From Halocatena marina (GTDB lineage Archaea; Halobacteriota; Halobacteria; Halobacteriales; Haloarculaceae), in NCBI RefSeq assembly GCF_025913575.1, contig NZ_CP109785.1, positions 3,286,001 to 3,350,000 of the forward strand: DNA of 64,000 bases, in the 5' to 3' direction. Under the pieces are notes generated by a model. The model was given only the letters and a program-made list of their open reading frames with translations, searched no databases and was not told the DNA's origin. Shown here piece by piece: positions 1 through 8,793 of the stretch; the first letter of the stretch is position 1, and every line of letters starts with the position of its first letter. The position numbers were made by a program, and so were the translations under genes.

Positions 1-1043
1 CGCTCCCACGTTTTTCCCTCACCTGCTGCGACGAGATCTGGCAGACGATCGTGGGCATCGAAGCAGAGCTGTGCGACGTCGATGGGTTGACGCCACGCTG
101 AGCGCTCTTCGCTCCGGCTTGCGTTCGTGATCTGTGGAACGGTCGAGGCGAGGATCGGGCCAGCGTGCTCCCATCCGAGATGGTCGATGGTCTCGAAGGC
201 CTTGTTGATGAAATCAAGCGTGTGACCGGTGTCCATGTAGAGGTGATCGGTGACGGCAGCGATCATCACCTCAGCGACATCGGCTGGTGAGAGATTCTCG
301 ACCGCAGTGAGAAGGCACCGCTCTGCTCCATCCGCATCTCGTACCTCGCAAGTTTCGCGGAACCACGTCTTGAGACGCTCTTTCCCGAGCGATCGATTCT
401 CGAACTGATACTGACTGAATCGCGGCGGCTCACCCGCACAATCGTCTGCAACGTACCGAACGCCGGTGTAGAGCGCGCGTTTTTTCTCGGAGACTGCGAG
501 ATCACCGTGCAGGTTCGCCATTGCACCGAGAATCGTTAGCCCCGGTCCCCAACCCATATTCCGGTATTTCGTCCCGAAGTTCACGCCCGTTTCCAACGGC
601 GTATAGAATCCCTCATCTGCGGCTTCGAGTCCAAGAACCGCCTTCGCCATGACGAGGCGCAGATTCTCCTGGAGACCGTCCGCGAGTCGATTACGCCAGT
701 GCGTTTCTACGGAAACAGTACTCTCCGGGTCGGGATCGAGATACACGCCATCATCACGCAACTCGACCGGGAATGTCTGTACGTCGTCTGCCCAGATGTC
801 GAACGTATCGCCCTCGGAAAGCTCAAAGCGCGCGTGGTGCCAATGACACGTGAGAATCCCATCCTCGACTGTGCCCTGTGTCAGCGGAAATCCCATGTGC
901 GGACACCGATTGTCGACGGCGTACACTTCGTCTTCGTGGTGAAACAGCGCGATCGCGTGGCCAGGATTGACGACCATGCTCTTTGCTTCTTCGAGAGCAG
1001 ATCGGTCAGCGACACGAACGTACTCAGAACTGTCAGTTGCCAT
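1..1043 (-). CDS. Rieske [2Fe-2S] domain protein, partial (C-terminus beyond window)
   Basis: The reading frame starts at the ATG at 1041-1043 and runs off the left edge, so about 347 N-terminal residues are visible. The N-terminal domain carries both Rieske cluster motifs: C47-P-H49 and C66-H-W-H69, followed by ARFEL. It should therefore bind a [2Fe-2S] cluster through two Cys and two His and act in electron transfer. Beyond residue 100 comes a long helical, non-oxygenase region rich in acidic residues. Rieske proteins with a similar long C-terminal extension of unknown role occur in haloarchaea and some bacteria. It is divergent from dnaJ, with about 118 nt between the starts. The cofactor call is sure; the substrate or partner is unknown. 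Confidence 0.88.
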   Translation of the reverse strand, partial: MATDSSEYVRVADRSALEEAKSMVVNPGHAIALFHHEDEVYAVDNRCPHMGFPLTQGTVEDGILTCHWHHARFELSEGDTFDIWADDVQTFPVELRDDGVYLDPDPESTVSVETHWRNRLADGLQENLRLVMAKAVLGLEAADEGFYTPLETGVNFGTKYRNMGWGPGLTILGAMANLHGDLAVSEKKRALYTGVRYVADDCAGEPPRFSQYQFENRSLGKERLKTWFRETCEVRDADGAERCLLTAVENLSPADVAEVMIAAVTDHLYMDTGHTLDFINKAFETIDHLGWEHAGPILASTVPQITNASRSEERSAWRQPIDVAQLCFDAHDRLPDLVAAGEGKTWE

Positions 1044-1161
1044 ATTGTGACATGGGTACTCATTGCACAAAACTATTCCCTGAACGTTGTTTTTGTAAAT
1101 TTTCCATACTGATCGGAAGCCGTTCTTTTCAAGTAGCTCAACGGCCAATAGCTCTTAGAGA

Positions 1162-2307
1162 ATGAGCGAGGACTTTTATGACGTGCTTGGCGTCTCTCGT
1201 GATGCATCGGAGGATGAAATTAAATCGGCGTATCGGGAAAAAGCATCAAAGTACCACCCGGACGTAAGCGACGACCCGAACGCCGAAGAAAAGTTCAAGC
1301 AGGCTAAGAAGGCAAAGGAGGTCCTCACCGATGATGAGGCGCGTCAAGCGTACGACCAACTGGGACACGATCGTTTCGAAGAAGCCGAAAAGCGGGGTGG
1401 CTTTGGTGGCGGTGGTGCCGGTGGCGACCCGTTCGGCGGCTTTGGAGGAAATGGTGGCCCATTCGGCGATATGAACGACATCTTCGAGCAGTTCTTCGGC
1501 GGGAGACAACGCCAGGGGAACGCCACACGACAGGGACGTGATCTCCAAACCAGACTCACAATCGAGTTAGAAGACGCATACCACGGCACCGAGAAACAGA
1601 TGACGATCAATCGTCCCGAGCGCTGTTCTGACTGCAATGGAAAGGGACATCCACCTGATGCCGACGCACAGACGTGCTCAGGCTGTAACGGCAGTGGACA
1701 ACAGACACGGGTTCAACAGACTCCGCTCGGTCGTGTGCAGCAGACGATGGCGTGCCCAGAGTGTGAGGGTTCGGGGACCATCTACAGTACGAGTTGTTCG
1801 GCGTGCCACGGCGACGGTCAGGTGATGAACGAGGCGACGCTCATGGTCGATATCCCTGCCGGTATCAGTAGCGGGCAGACGCTCCGATTGGAGCGAGAGG
1901 GTGCTCCGGGCGAGAACGGCGGCCCGAACGGCGACCTTCTGGTCGAGATAACCGTCGAATCGCATGCTGATTTCGAGCGCGAGGGAGACGATCTCATCTA
2001 TCGACTCCCGATCTCGTTCCCACAGGCTGTCTTCGGAGACGAACTCGAAGTGCCAACGGTCGACGGCGCTGCGACGTTCGACATTCCCAAAGGGACCCAA
2101 AGCGGTGAGACGTTCCGACTCCAAGGGAAGGGAATGCCGCGCCTACGACGGCGCGGGTCCGGTGATCTCTACGTGTACGTGCAGGTCGTCACGCCCGAGA
2201 GCTTGAACGAAGAGCAGCGCGAATCGCTGAAAGCGTTCGCTGAGGCTGGTGGCGAAGAGATCGACGTGAGTGAAGGCTTCTTCGAGAAGATTAAAAATTC
2301 GCTGTGA
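1162..2307 (+). CDS. dnaJ: Molecular chaperone DnaJ (Hsp40)
   Basis: 381 aa, the usual length for type I DnaJ. The J-domain (residues 1-70) has the H32-P33-D34 tripeptide that stimulates the DnaK ATPase. A Gly/Phe-rich linker lies around 78-110. Next is a zinc domain with four CxxCxGxG repeats starting near C155 and C172, and then the C-terminal substrate-binding domains. It acts in the cytoplasm with DnaK and GrpE in folding and refolding. Unlike many genomes, dnaK and grpE are not next to it in this window: upstream is a divergent Rieske gene and downstream an acyl-CoA-synthetase-like gene. Start ATG 1162 fits the family N-terminus. Confidence 0.97.
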   Translation: MSEDFYDVLGVSRDASEDEIKSAYREKASKYHPDVSDDPNAEEKFKQAKKAKEVLTDDEARQAYDQLGHDRFEEAEKRGGFGGGGAGGDPFGGFGGNGGPFGDMNDIFEQFFGGRQRQGNATRQGRDLQTRLTIELEDAYHGTEKQMTINRPERCSDCNGKGHPPDADAQTCSGCNGSGQQTRVQQTPLGRVQQTMACPECEGSGTIYSTSCSACHGDGQVMNEATLMVDIPAGISSGQTLRLEREGAPGENGGPNGDLLVEITVESHADFEREGDDLIYRLPISFPQAVFGDELEVPTVDGAATFDIPKGTQSGETFRLQGKGMPRLRRRGSGDLYVYVQVVTPESLNEEQRESLKAFAEAGGEEIDVSEGFFEKIKNSL

Positions 2308-2401
2308 GCCGTGTCCGCCGATTGTAGTGGGCACGACGTGAAAATTGAGTAGTGTATCGACGGCGCTTAGGTCACACCTCACAAAGCAGTGGAGTAGTAG
2401 T

Positions 2402-3202
2402 ATGAACGTCCTCGGTGATCTCCTCGCACGCGACCGGCGAAGCGACGCGTCAGCACTCCTCGCGTCTGCTACGGGACACGAATACGACTACCGGCGTTTC
2501 TGTACAACCGCGTGGAAGGTCGGTAATTTCCTCCGTCATTTCGGGGTGCGCGATGGGTCGACAATCGCACTCGCCGAGGATCCACAGCCACAACCAATCC
2601 TCGTATTCCTCGGAACAGCGCTGCTTGGCGGGATTACACAGATCGATCCACCACGGAAAACCGATGCACGAGTTCTAATAACTCCCGCTCAAGCGATAAC
2701 AGAGACCAACGCGGACAAATGCGAAGGCGAGCGTGTGTCCGAGAGCGAGGATGAGGATGAAGATGAGAATGACGATGACGATGAGTACGAGTACGATCTC
2801 CCGATGGGGGGGCAACGGATTGTCTACGGTGGTCCGTCTAACGATCCGAGCGTTGAGTACTTCGAGCAGGGCGTGTGGAGCGAGAATCCGACGAAGCCAC
2901 CAGGTAGTACTGGACCAGATCAGGCAGTGCTCCGATCTACTAAGAGCAAAAGGACGTACACACACGCTGAGATACTCAATGCTGCTCGGTCGATCGTCGG
3001 CGCATGGGGACTCACAGAGGACGACGTTGTCGCCATCCGAACACCACTCCGTGAGCCAGAGACAATCGCAGCTGGTGTCGTTGCACCGCTACTGGTTGGT
3101 GGAACCATCCTACTTCCTGACGAAGAAAGCGTTGGTGACTACGCAATCGCAAACGCCGCACCAGAGCCACGAGTAATACCACCGGACACGATCAAATTAT
3201 AG
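2402..3202 (+). CDS. Truncated AMP-binding (acyl-CoA synthetase-like) protein with acidic tract
   Basis: 266 aa from ATG 2402, preferred over the upstream TTG at 2345. The N-terminal half resembles the start of ANL-superfamily adenylating enzymes: a helical entry, then VGNFLRHFGVRDGSTIAL and a hydrophobic LGTALLGGIT segment. The C-terminal half resembles a later N-domain segment with YTHAEILNAARSIVGAWGL. The family P-loop (SGTTGxPKG), the A8 hinge and the catalytic Lys domain are all absent, so adenylation activity is unlikely. A run of Glu and Asp (about residues 118-137) sits in the middle. Small proteins of this type occur beside dnaJ in haloarchaea, which suggests a conserved non-enzymatic role, but that is inference. 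It lies 94 nt after dnaJ on the same strand. Confidence 0.6.
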   Translation: MNVLGDLLARDRRSDASALLASATGHEYDYRRFCTTAWKVGNFLRHFGVRDGSTIALAEDPQPQPILVFLGTALLGGITQIDPPRKTDARVLITPAQAITETNADKCEGERVSESEDEDEDENDDDDEYEYDLPMGGQRIVYGGPSNDPSVEYFEQGVWSENPTKPPGSTGPDQAVLRSTKSKRTYTHAEILNAARSIVGAWGLTEDDVVAIRTPLREPETIAAGVVAPLLVGGTILLPDEESVGDYAIANAAPEPRVIPPDTIKL

Positions 3203-3271
3203 GAGCAGCGATTGGGTCGCCCCAGTAGAGTAGAAATTGCTGCATCTCACACTTATCGGAGGCACCACGTC

Positions 3272-4342
3272 TCACACCCACCGAATCGATCCGCCGAGAT
3301 CGATCGGCGGAGTACCGACAGCGTAGCCTTCGACTGATCCGTTTGGTCGTGCCCGGAAGACGATCGCGGGATTGTGTGCAACGCGTGGTTGTTCGCCTTT
3401 GATAGCGTTCCACTCATCATCACGGAAAGAAGAACAATCGACGAGCAACAGCGCGTTGGGGTGCGCATCGAGTTGGTTGTCGGTTTTGGCTGCTGCTGTC
3501 TGTTTGAGTGCAGCGGTAGGCGTATCTACTACCCGTCGCGTCGGTGGGCGAGGGCGGGTAACTTCGACGAGGACCGGATCTGCGTTGGCGAGATCAACTC
3601 GAAAATCAAGCGCGTAGCCGCTGTCGAGTTCGATCTCAGGGACGAATGCGTACCCCGACTCGTGGAGGAGCTTCGCAACAGTGAACTCGCTCATCGCTGC
3701 GCTCATTCGAACGAGGTCAATCTGCGAACTTGTTCCAACTTTTCCTGCCATTGTCTCACGGTTTGAATCGAGCACGCCGGTTCGAAGGAAATCGTTGTAG
3801 AAGCGCAACGCCTCATCGTGTCCAGCGTCGGGAAAGCCAGCAGCGTGCTCTTGGAAGAACGCCCGTGTGCTGTCTCGTCCGTCTTTCGAGTGAAAGACGG
3901 GGAGGAAAAACCAGCTGAGATGTTGATACGCTTCGAGCCACGGGTCCTGTTCGTATAAGTCCGCGAGGAGTTCACGGTGGGCCCATTGTACGAGTTCCGT
4001 GGGGGCTGTCTCGAATCCGACCTTGTCTGTGCGCCAGAGTGCTTCTGGTGTCTTCGTGTTCCCGAGCCAGTACGCTACGTGAGGTTTTCCCTCGTCGGTT
4101 CGCCACGCGAACAACGCAAAATCACCGTTGTTCATATCGAATCGACATCCCTCGAACGCTCCTGGAACGCCGTTGCGCGTCTGGCCAAGGGTTGCACCGA
4201 GAGATGATTCGAGGGGTTCGAGAAGATCGCGCCGAACACGTCTCAGAGACCAAGAATCGAACGACAATCGAAACCGCAGCGGACCCGCCACAACGCTCGG
4301 TTGTAGCCGAACGATTGTATCAATTCCGTTCTCGACGCTCAT
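3272..4342 (-). CDS. DUF5784-like haloarchaeal protein, possible PD-(D/E)XK nuclease fold
   Basis: 356 aa from ATG 4340-4342, which has a GGGTGAG Shine-Dalgarno-like stretch directly upstream; an alternative TTG is at 4351. I match it to the haloarchaeal DUF5784 family from memory. No signal peptide or membrane segment is seen. Residues about 205-260 read like a restriction-endonuclease-like core: a helix with SEFTVAKLLHESGYAFVPEI, then SGYALDFRVDL with an Asp, then VLVEVTRPRPP with a Glu, in the E/D...(D/E)xV order. A helix with KQTAAAKTDNQ follows. The nuclease idea is inference from this motif order. It is convergent with the acyl-CoA-synthetase-like gene and divergent from the DUF5786 gene. 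Confidence 0.7.
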   Translation of the reverse strand: MSVENGIDTIVRLQPSVVAGPLRFRLSFDSWSLRRVRRDLLEPLESSLGATLGQTRNGVPGAFEGCRFDMNNGDFALFAWRTDEGKPHVAYWLGNTKTPEALWRTDKVGFETAPTELVQWAHRELLADLYEQDPWLEAYQHLSWFFLPVFHSKDGRDSTRAFFQEHAAGFPDAGHDEALRFYNDFLRTGVLDSNRETMAGKVGTSSQIDLVRMSAAMSEFTVAKLLHESGYAFVPEIELDSGYALDFRVDLANADPVLVEVTRPRPPTRRVVDTPTAALKQTAAAKTDNQLDAHPNALLLVDCSSFRDDEWNAIKGEQPRVAHNPAIVFRARPNGSVEGYAVGTPPIDLGGSIRWV

Positions 4343-4496
4343 CTCACCCAAAATATAGATGAATACAAATCACGGCAACTATACGAACAGAACATGTTTG
4401 ATTAGGATATATTTTAGATAGACATTAACAGAATTCACATTTAATCGGAATCACCGTTACATTGATAAGCTTGAATTCGTAAGGATTATTCATACC

Positions 4497-4670
4497 ATGT
4501 CAATGGGTGCCTTTGACGAGGACGAGTACGAACGTCGTGAAGCGAAAAACGGTACCGTCGATGCGGATTTCGACGACGAACGGGTGAAGTACCGTGGAAC
4601 ACTCACGTATGACTCCGGTGACTCCACCGATGCACTGATCGATCAGTTCAAACAAATCAAGTCGAAATAG
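4497..4670 (+). CDS. DUF5786-like small acidic haloarchaeal protein
   Basis: 57 aa starting MSMGAFDEDEYERRE and ending DALIDQFKQIKSK. I recognise the pattern of the haloarchaeal DUF5786 family, whose members have this length, a charged N-terminus, a central YRGT-x-YDSGDS-type motif and a LIDQFKxIK end. The function is unknown. It has no Cys, no membrane segment and very few hydrophobic residues. An AT-rich stretch with a TATA-like GATATATTTTAG (about 4406-4417) lies upstream. Its last 14 nt overlap the end of the convergent membrane-protein gene, so the two transcripts share their 3' ends. Confidence 0.82.
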   Translation: MSMGAFDEDEYERREAKNGTVDADFDDERVKYRGTLTYDSGDSTDALIDQFKQIKSK

Positions 4671-5382
4671 CGTCCTCAAGTTCCGCCAAACGTCGTGTGA
4701 GCAGAAGAATCGACACGCTCGTCACCGTTCCGACTGCCGCCACATGCGCGATGAGAACAGTTGCAAGTACCGACTGGTCCGGAAAAAACGGTAGCAAAAC
4801 GAGCTGGAGAACACCAAACGAAATATTCTCGACATCGGCCCGACGGAGAGCCCGTGTCGTCGGTCTGTCGAACTGACCGCGGTAGTGATACGAGCGCCAC
4901 AGCGCTGTTACGGAAGTCCACCAACCAGTTCCAATTCGATAGCAAACGTCCCAGAGGATAAGGAGCATCAGATAAACGACGATGATGGGCGGTTCGGGAC
5001 CCATGAACTGCTCGATGAGACGCTCGTTATCGAAGACGAACAGGTAGGTTATGACCGCGATGAACGAGAGAACGCCAAGCACGACCTCTATGCTCGAACC
5101 GAACAGGAGTCGTCGATAGGTTTCAGGGATGGATTGTCCGCGAACGAGCGTGGAGATCCGGAGCATTTCGATACTACCAACAGCAGCGACGAAGACGGCT
5201 GCAGTGCCAACGGTCACCGCCGACCAGAGATCGTAATACCACGCTGCCAGCACGATACTCACCTCGAAAAATCCGATTTGGATGACGAGCGCAAGCGGTG
5301 TCGGAACATCAATGCCGGGGAGCGCGGCAACGATGCTTTCGTAGACCCACGTCTCACCGAACTCAATTTCGTCTCGTGTCAT
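4657..5382 (-). CDS. Multi-pass membrane protein of unknown function
   Basis: 241 aa with about six hydrophobic segments, including LALVIQIGFFEVSIVLAAWY, a VTVGTAAVFVAAVG segment, VVLGVLSFIAVITYLFVF and IIVVYLMLLILWDVCYRI. It reads as a polytopic cytoplasmic-membrane protein. No catalytic motif is recognised. Its ATG overlaps the stop of the upstream NAD(P)-binding gene by four bases (ATGA), so the two are translationally coupled and probably work together. Homologues seem confined to haloarchaea, as far as I recall. Confidence 0.75.
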   Translation of the reverse strand: MTRDEIEFGETWVYESIVAALPGIDVPTPLALVIQIGFFEVSIVLAAWYYDLWSAVTVGTAAVFVAAVGSIEMLRISTLVRGQSIPETYRRLLFGSSIEVVLGVLSFIAVITYLFVFDNERLIEQFMGPEPPIIVVYLMLLILWDVCYRIGTGWWTSVTALWRSYHYRGQFDRPTTRALRRADVENISFGVLQLVLLPFFPDQSVLATVLIAHVAAVGTVTSVSILLLTRRLAELEDAIST

Positions 5383-6290
5383 GTTTCACTACTCGCGCGC
5401 GTATAGCTCCTATCGAGTGTTTGTATCACCGCCTCTTCAAACGGCGTTAGTTCAGTTGGGATGAGCGATCTGATGCGGGTATCTGTTACCACGACCGGCG
5501 TTCTCACTCCACAGAGCAGTGGTTTCGCAACACTGGACGGGATATCCGTCACCATATCCACCCAGTAAGTAGACAGACGCAGCGAGTGAATCGGAACCGT
5601 AACAACGAGCGGTTGTCGTCCACTGGTAGCGCGCGCAATCCGCATGACAATCTCACGGTATGTCAGTACGTCCGGACCACCGATCTCGAACGTGTCGTCT
5701 GCGGTTTCCGGCACCGAAAGCACTCTCGTAAGATATTCGACAGCGTCATCAATGGAGATCGGCTGACATGGCGTCTGAATCCACGTCGAAACAACCATGA
5801 TCGGAAACCGTTCTGTAAGCTGCCGGATGAGTTCGTAGCTCATGCTCCCACTACCAATGATGATCGCTGCCCGGAGTGTCGTCAGATCGTACGTGCCCGA
5901 GTCGAGGATACGCTCGACTTCTCGACGCGAGCGGAGGTGTCTCGACAGCCGATCGCCATTCGCGCCAAGTCCACCGAGATAGATGACACGCTCGATATCC
6001 GACTCGCTTGCCGCACGGGCGAAGTTGCGCGCTGCTCGACGATCACGTTCCTCGAACGAGGGGCCCGAATGCATAGAGTGAACGAGATAATACCCCGCAT
6101 CAACTCCGGAAAGGGCATGCTCGAAGCTTCCCGGTTCGAGCAGATCACCCTGCTTTACTGTGACGCTTGCGGGACCGCTGTATCGGTCTCGATTGCGGAC
6201 AAGTGCAACGACGTCGTGTCCCGCCTCAAGCAACGCTGGAATGAGATGACTGCCGACAAAACCAGTCGCACCCGTGACGAGTATGCGCAT
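5379..6290 (-). CDS. NAD(P)-binding atypical short-chain dehydrogenase (epimerase/NAD(P)H-binding family)
   Basis: 303 aa from ATG 6288-6290, chosen because it puts the Rossmann glycine motif GATGFVGS at residues 7-14. The upstream in-frame extension is low quality. After the dinucleotide fold come GDLLEP, GYYLVHSM and VIYLGGLGAN, typical of atypical SDRs of the YbjT/NmrA-like or complex I NDUFA9-like type. A classic YxxxK catalytic pair is not evident, so it may be a quinone- or redox-related accessory protein rather than an active reductase. It is first in a two-gene operon with the membrane protein, with a four-base start/stop overlap. Substrate unknown. Confidence 0.85.
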   Translation of the reverse strand: MRILVTGATGFVGSHLIPALLEAGHDVVALVRNRDRYSGPASVTVKQGDLLEPGSFEHALSGVDAGYYLVHSMHSGPSFEERDRRAARNFARAASESDIERVIYLGGLGANGDRLSRHLRSRREVERILDSGTYDLTTLRAAIIIGSGSMSYELIRQLTERFPIMVVSTWIQTPCQPISIDDAVEYLTRVLSVPETADDTFEIGGPDVLTYREIVMRIARATSGRQPLVVTVPIHSLRLSTYWVDMVTDIPSSVAKPLLCGVRTPVVVTDTRIRSLIPTELTPFEEAVIQTLDRSYTRASSET

Positions 6291-6632
6291 GCCTGAGCCA
6301 TGGTTCCGCTTTGCATAAATCCCACTGCGTGCTCCGAATCTTTCCATCGTGAATTGTGCTGTGTACTGCCATTTTGTACGACAGATCCGGTAGCCCACTA
6401 TCCGATAATAAATAAATTATATGATATGAAATATCACACAGTTGTAAGCGGATTTGCATTGTTCATTATCCAGAGATGAGGTGCCGTATCACACTGGATT
6501 TTTATACCGATGGAGAACAATCAGCGACCATAGACGCACCTCGGAGTCGGTCCTCTCTTCGAGGGAGCAATATCGCACACGCCAGAGCGTGTCTCTTCGA
6601 AATTGGAGTAAAACGAACGGAGCTCATCGACT

Positions 6633-8339
6633 GTGAATCCAACGCGCATCGAGAACGAATTCCCGGCCGCCACGTATCGCGGCGCACAGGAACAGGCCCT
6701 CTCTGACATTCGAGCAGCCTTCGAGGCTGGTAACGACATCGTGCTCGTGCGTGCTCCAACAGGGAGTGGAAAGTCGCTTCTCTCTCGTGCAATTGCTGGC
6801 TGCGCTCGTCGTCCGGGTGAAGCACGTCCGGAACAACCGACTGGTGCCTACTACACCACACCGCAAGTTTCACAGCTGGACGATGTCGCTAGTGATCCAC
6901 TTCTCGAAGATCTGAGTGTGATCAATGGAAAAAGCAACTACTCGTGTATTCTTCCCGGTGAGACGACGACGCCCGTCGATCGCGCCCCGTGTGCTCGTGA
7001 GACCGGGTTCGATTGTCCCGTCAGACACCGTTGTCCGTATTTCTCAGATCGGGACCTCGCGGCGAGTCGTCAGATCGCTGCAATGACACTCGCGTACTTC
7101 ATGCAAACTGCCGGCTCGGAGGTGTTTGGTCAGCGCGATGTTGTCGTCATCGACGAGGCACACGGACTCACCGAGTGGGCAGAGATGTACGCCACCATCG
7201 AACTTGGTCCCAAGACGGTTCCCGTCTGGGAGCGAACGCCAGCACCGAAAATCGCGGACGTGGAAGACGCTGCCGAGTATGCGGAGACGCTCGCTTCAGT
7301 CTGTGATCGTCGTCGACACGAACTACAACGCGAGCCTGAGATCAGTGCGGAGGAAACCGCCGTGCGCGATCGGTTGAGCGAACTCGTTCGGGATCTCACG
7401 TGGTTCGTCACCGATGCCCGCGACGCGGAGAGCGCAACCACGTGGGTCACAGATCAGCACGGTGGTGCAAAATCACCAGTGACGATCAAGCCGATGAATC
7501 CCGAACGATATCTCACGCATACGGTCTGGGATCGTGCTTCGACGTTCGCGCTCCTCTCTGCGACCATTCTGAACAAAGATGCCTTCTGTCGTGGGACGGG
7601 ACTCGATCCGGACCGCGTAGCGCTCGTCGATGTCGAGCACACGTTCCCGGTCGAAAATCGTCCATTGTACGACGTGACACAGGGTAAGATGACCTACGAA
7701 CAGCGTGATGAGACGCTTCCGAAGGTCGCCCGACTCCTCGTTCGTCTCATGAGTCACCATCCAGACGAGAAAGGTATCGTTCACTGTCACTCGTATACGA
7801 TTCAGGAACGGCTCGCCGATCTGCTCTCTGAATCCGGAGTCGATTCCCGTGTCCGTACCCACGACCGACAGAACCGCGACGCCGTCCTCTCATCGTGGAA
7901 ACGCGACGATTCGACGGTGTTTCTCTCCGTGAAAATGGAGGAAGCACTCGATCTGAAAGATGATCTCGCGCGCTGGCAGGTGCTCTGTAAAGCCCCATTC
8001 CCGAACACGCGCGATTCACGGGTCGCCCAACGATTGAAAGAAGGACTGTGGGGTTGGTACTACCGGAGCGCGCTTCGAACGGTCATCCAAGCCTGTGGCC
8101 GCGTGGTCCGATCACCGCAGGACTATGGCGCAACCTACCTCGCCGATTCCAGCCTCCTCGATCTGTTCGAACGCGCACGCCACGACGTGCCGCCGTGGTT
8201 TAAGGCACAAATCGACCGCATGACAACGCCGACCCTTCCAGCGTTCGATCCACAAGCGGCCGTCACAGACACCGAATCAACGCAACGCCAGCCACAATCA
8301 ATCGATGATCATCCCTTGGGGGATGTCTGGAATGGGTGA
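6633..8339 (+). CDS. Fe-S ATP-dependent DNA helicase, XPD/DinG (Rad3) superfamily
   Basis: 568 aa from GTG 6633. Walker A is APTGSGKS at residues 41-48 and the DEAH box is D174-E-A-H177. Four cysteines lie between these motifs (YSC, APC, DCP, RCPY), in the place of the XPD/DinG Fe-S cluster. C-terminal motifs include GIVHCHSY, an SVKMEEALDLKDD region and motif VI QACGRVVRS. The protein should be a 5'-3' superfamily 2 helicase in DNA repair or recombination. It is shorter than bacterial DinG and fits haloarchaeal Rad3-like proteins. Neighbours on both sides are unrelated. Confidence 0.93.
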   Translation: MNPTRIENEFPAATYRGAQEQALSDIRAAFEAGNDIVLVRAPTGSGKSLLSRAIAGCARRPGEARPEQPTGAYYTTPQVSQLDDVASDPLLEDLSVINGKSNYSCILPGETTTPVDRAPCARETGFDCPVRHRCPYFSDRDLAASRQIAAMTLAYFMQTAGSEVFGQRDVVVIDEAHGLTEWAEMYATIELGPKTVPVWERTPAPKIADVEDAAEYAETLASVCDRRRHELQREPEISAEETAVRDRLSELVRDLTWFVTDARDAESATTWVTDQHGGAKSPVTIKPMNPERYLTHTVWDRASTFALLSATILNKDAFCRGTGLDPDRVALVDVEHTFPVENRPLYDVTQGKMTYEQRDETLPKVARLLVRLMSHHPDEKGIVHCHSYTIQERLADLLSESGVDSRVRTHDRQNRDAVLSSWKRDDSTVFLSVKMEEALDLKDDLARWQVLCKAPFPNTRDSRVAQRLKEGLWGWYYRSALRTVIQACGRVVRSPQDYGATYLADSSLLDLFERARHDVPPWFKAQIDRMTTPTLPAFDPQAAVTDTESTQRQPQSIDDHPLGDVWNG

Positions 8340-8443
8340 ATCGACGCGCGGCCAGAAACAGAGTGACCCGAAGCAAGCCAGGAGCCGTCGTCTATAAACC
8401 GAGAATCCGAAATATTATATTTGATATCATCGAGGAAGATAGT

Positions 8444-8701
8444 ATGAGTGGTGAGCCCCTCCGGCGCGCGAGTCGCCGACTCGTGGACGCGAGTGAAACA
8501 GTCGAGAATGCGGCCATCAGCGAGCAGCTAGCAGCACTCGCTCGTCGGTGTCGATATCTCTCAGATAGCGATCCAGATACCGACCAGCTCGTCCAGCTCG
8601 AAACCACGATTCGTTCGACGAGCAGACACCTCGATGGAGACGTCGCCGTCACCGTTCGTCGAGCTGGTCAAGACGTTGTCGTCTACCGGGATCAGCGCTG
8701 A
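8444..8701 (+). CDS. Small helical haloarchaeal protein, function unknown
   Basis: 85 aa from ATG 8444. It is mostly amphipathic helix (RASRRLVDASETVENAAISEQL, abridged) followed by a short C-terminal beta-like segment VAVTVRRAGQDVVVYRDQR. It has one Cys and no signal or membrane segment. A TATA-like AATATTATATTTG (about 8410-8422) sits roughly 25 nt upstream of the start, which suits a leaderless transcript. Short helical proteins of this sort are common in haloarchaea. No function can be assigned. Confidence 0.65.
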   Translation: MSGEPLRRASRRLVDASETVENAAISEQLAALARRCRYLSDSDPDTDQLVQLETTIRSTSRHLDGDVAVTVRRAGQDVVVYRDQR

Positions 8702-8793
8702 GCGACGCGTACTCAATTCGAGACACACCTCACGCCCATCTTCAGAGCGACAGGTATTTTATGTCGTATATCTGTTAGTGTTGTCGCTTTCGA

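Noticed and set aside
6476..6706. A 76-codon plus-strand frame before the helicase gene
   Set aside because: It overlaps the helicase start by 74 nt in another frame and lacks any family signature; only its first 25 residues look protein-like.
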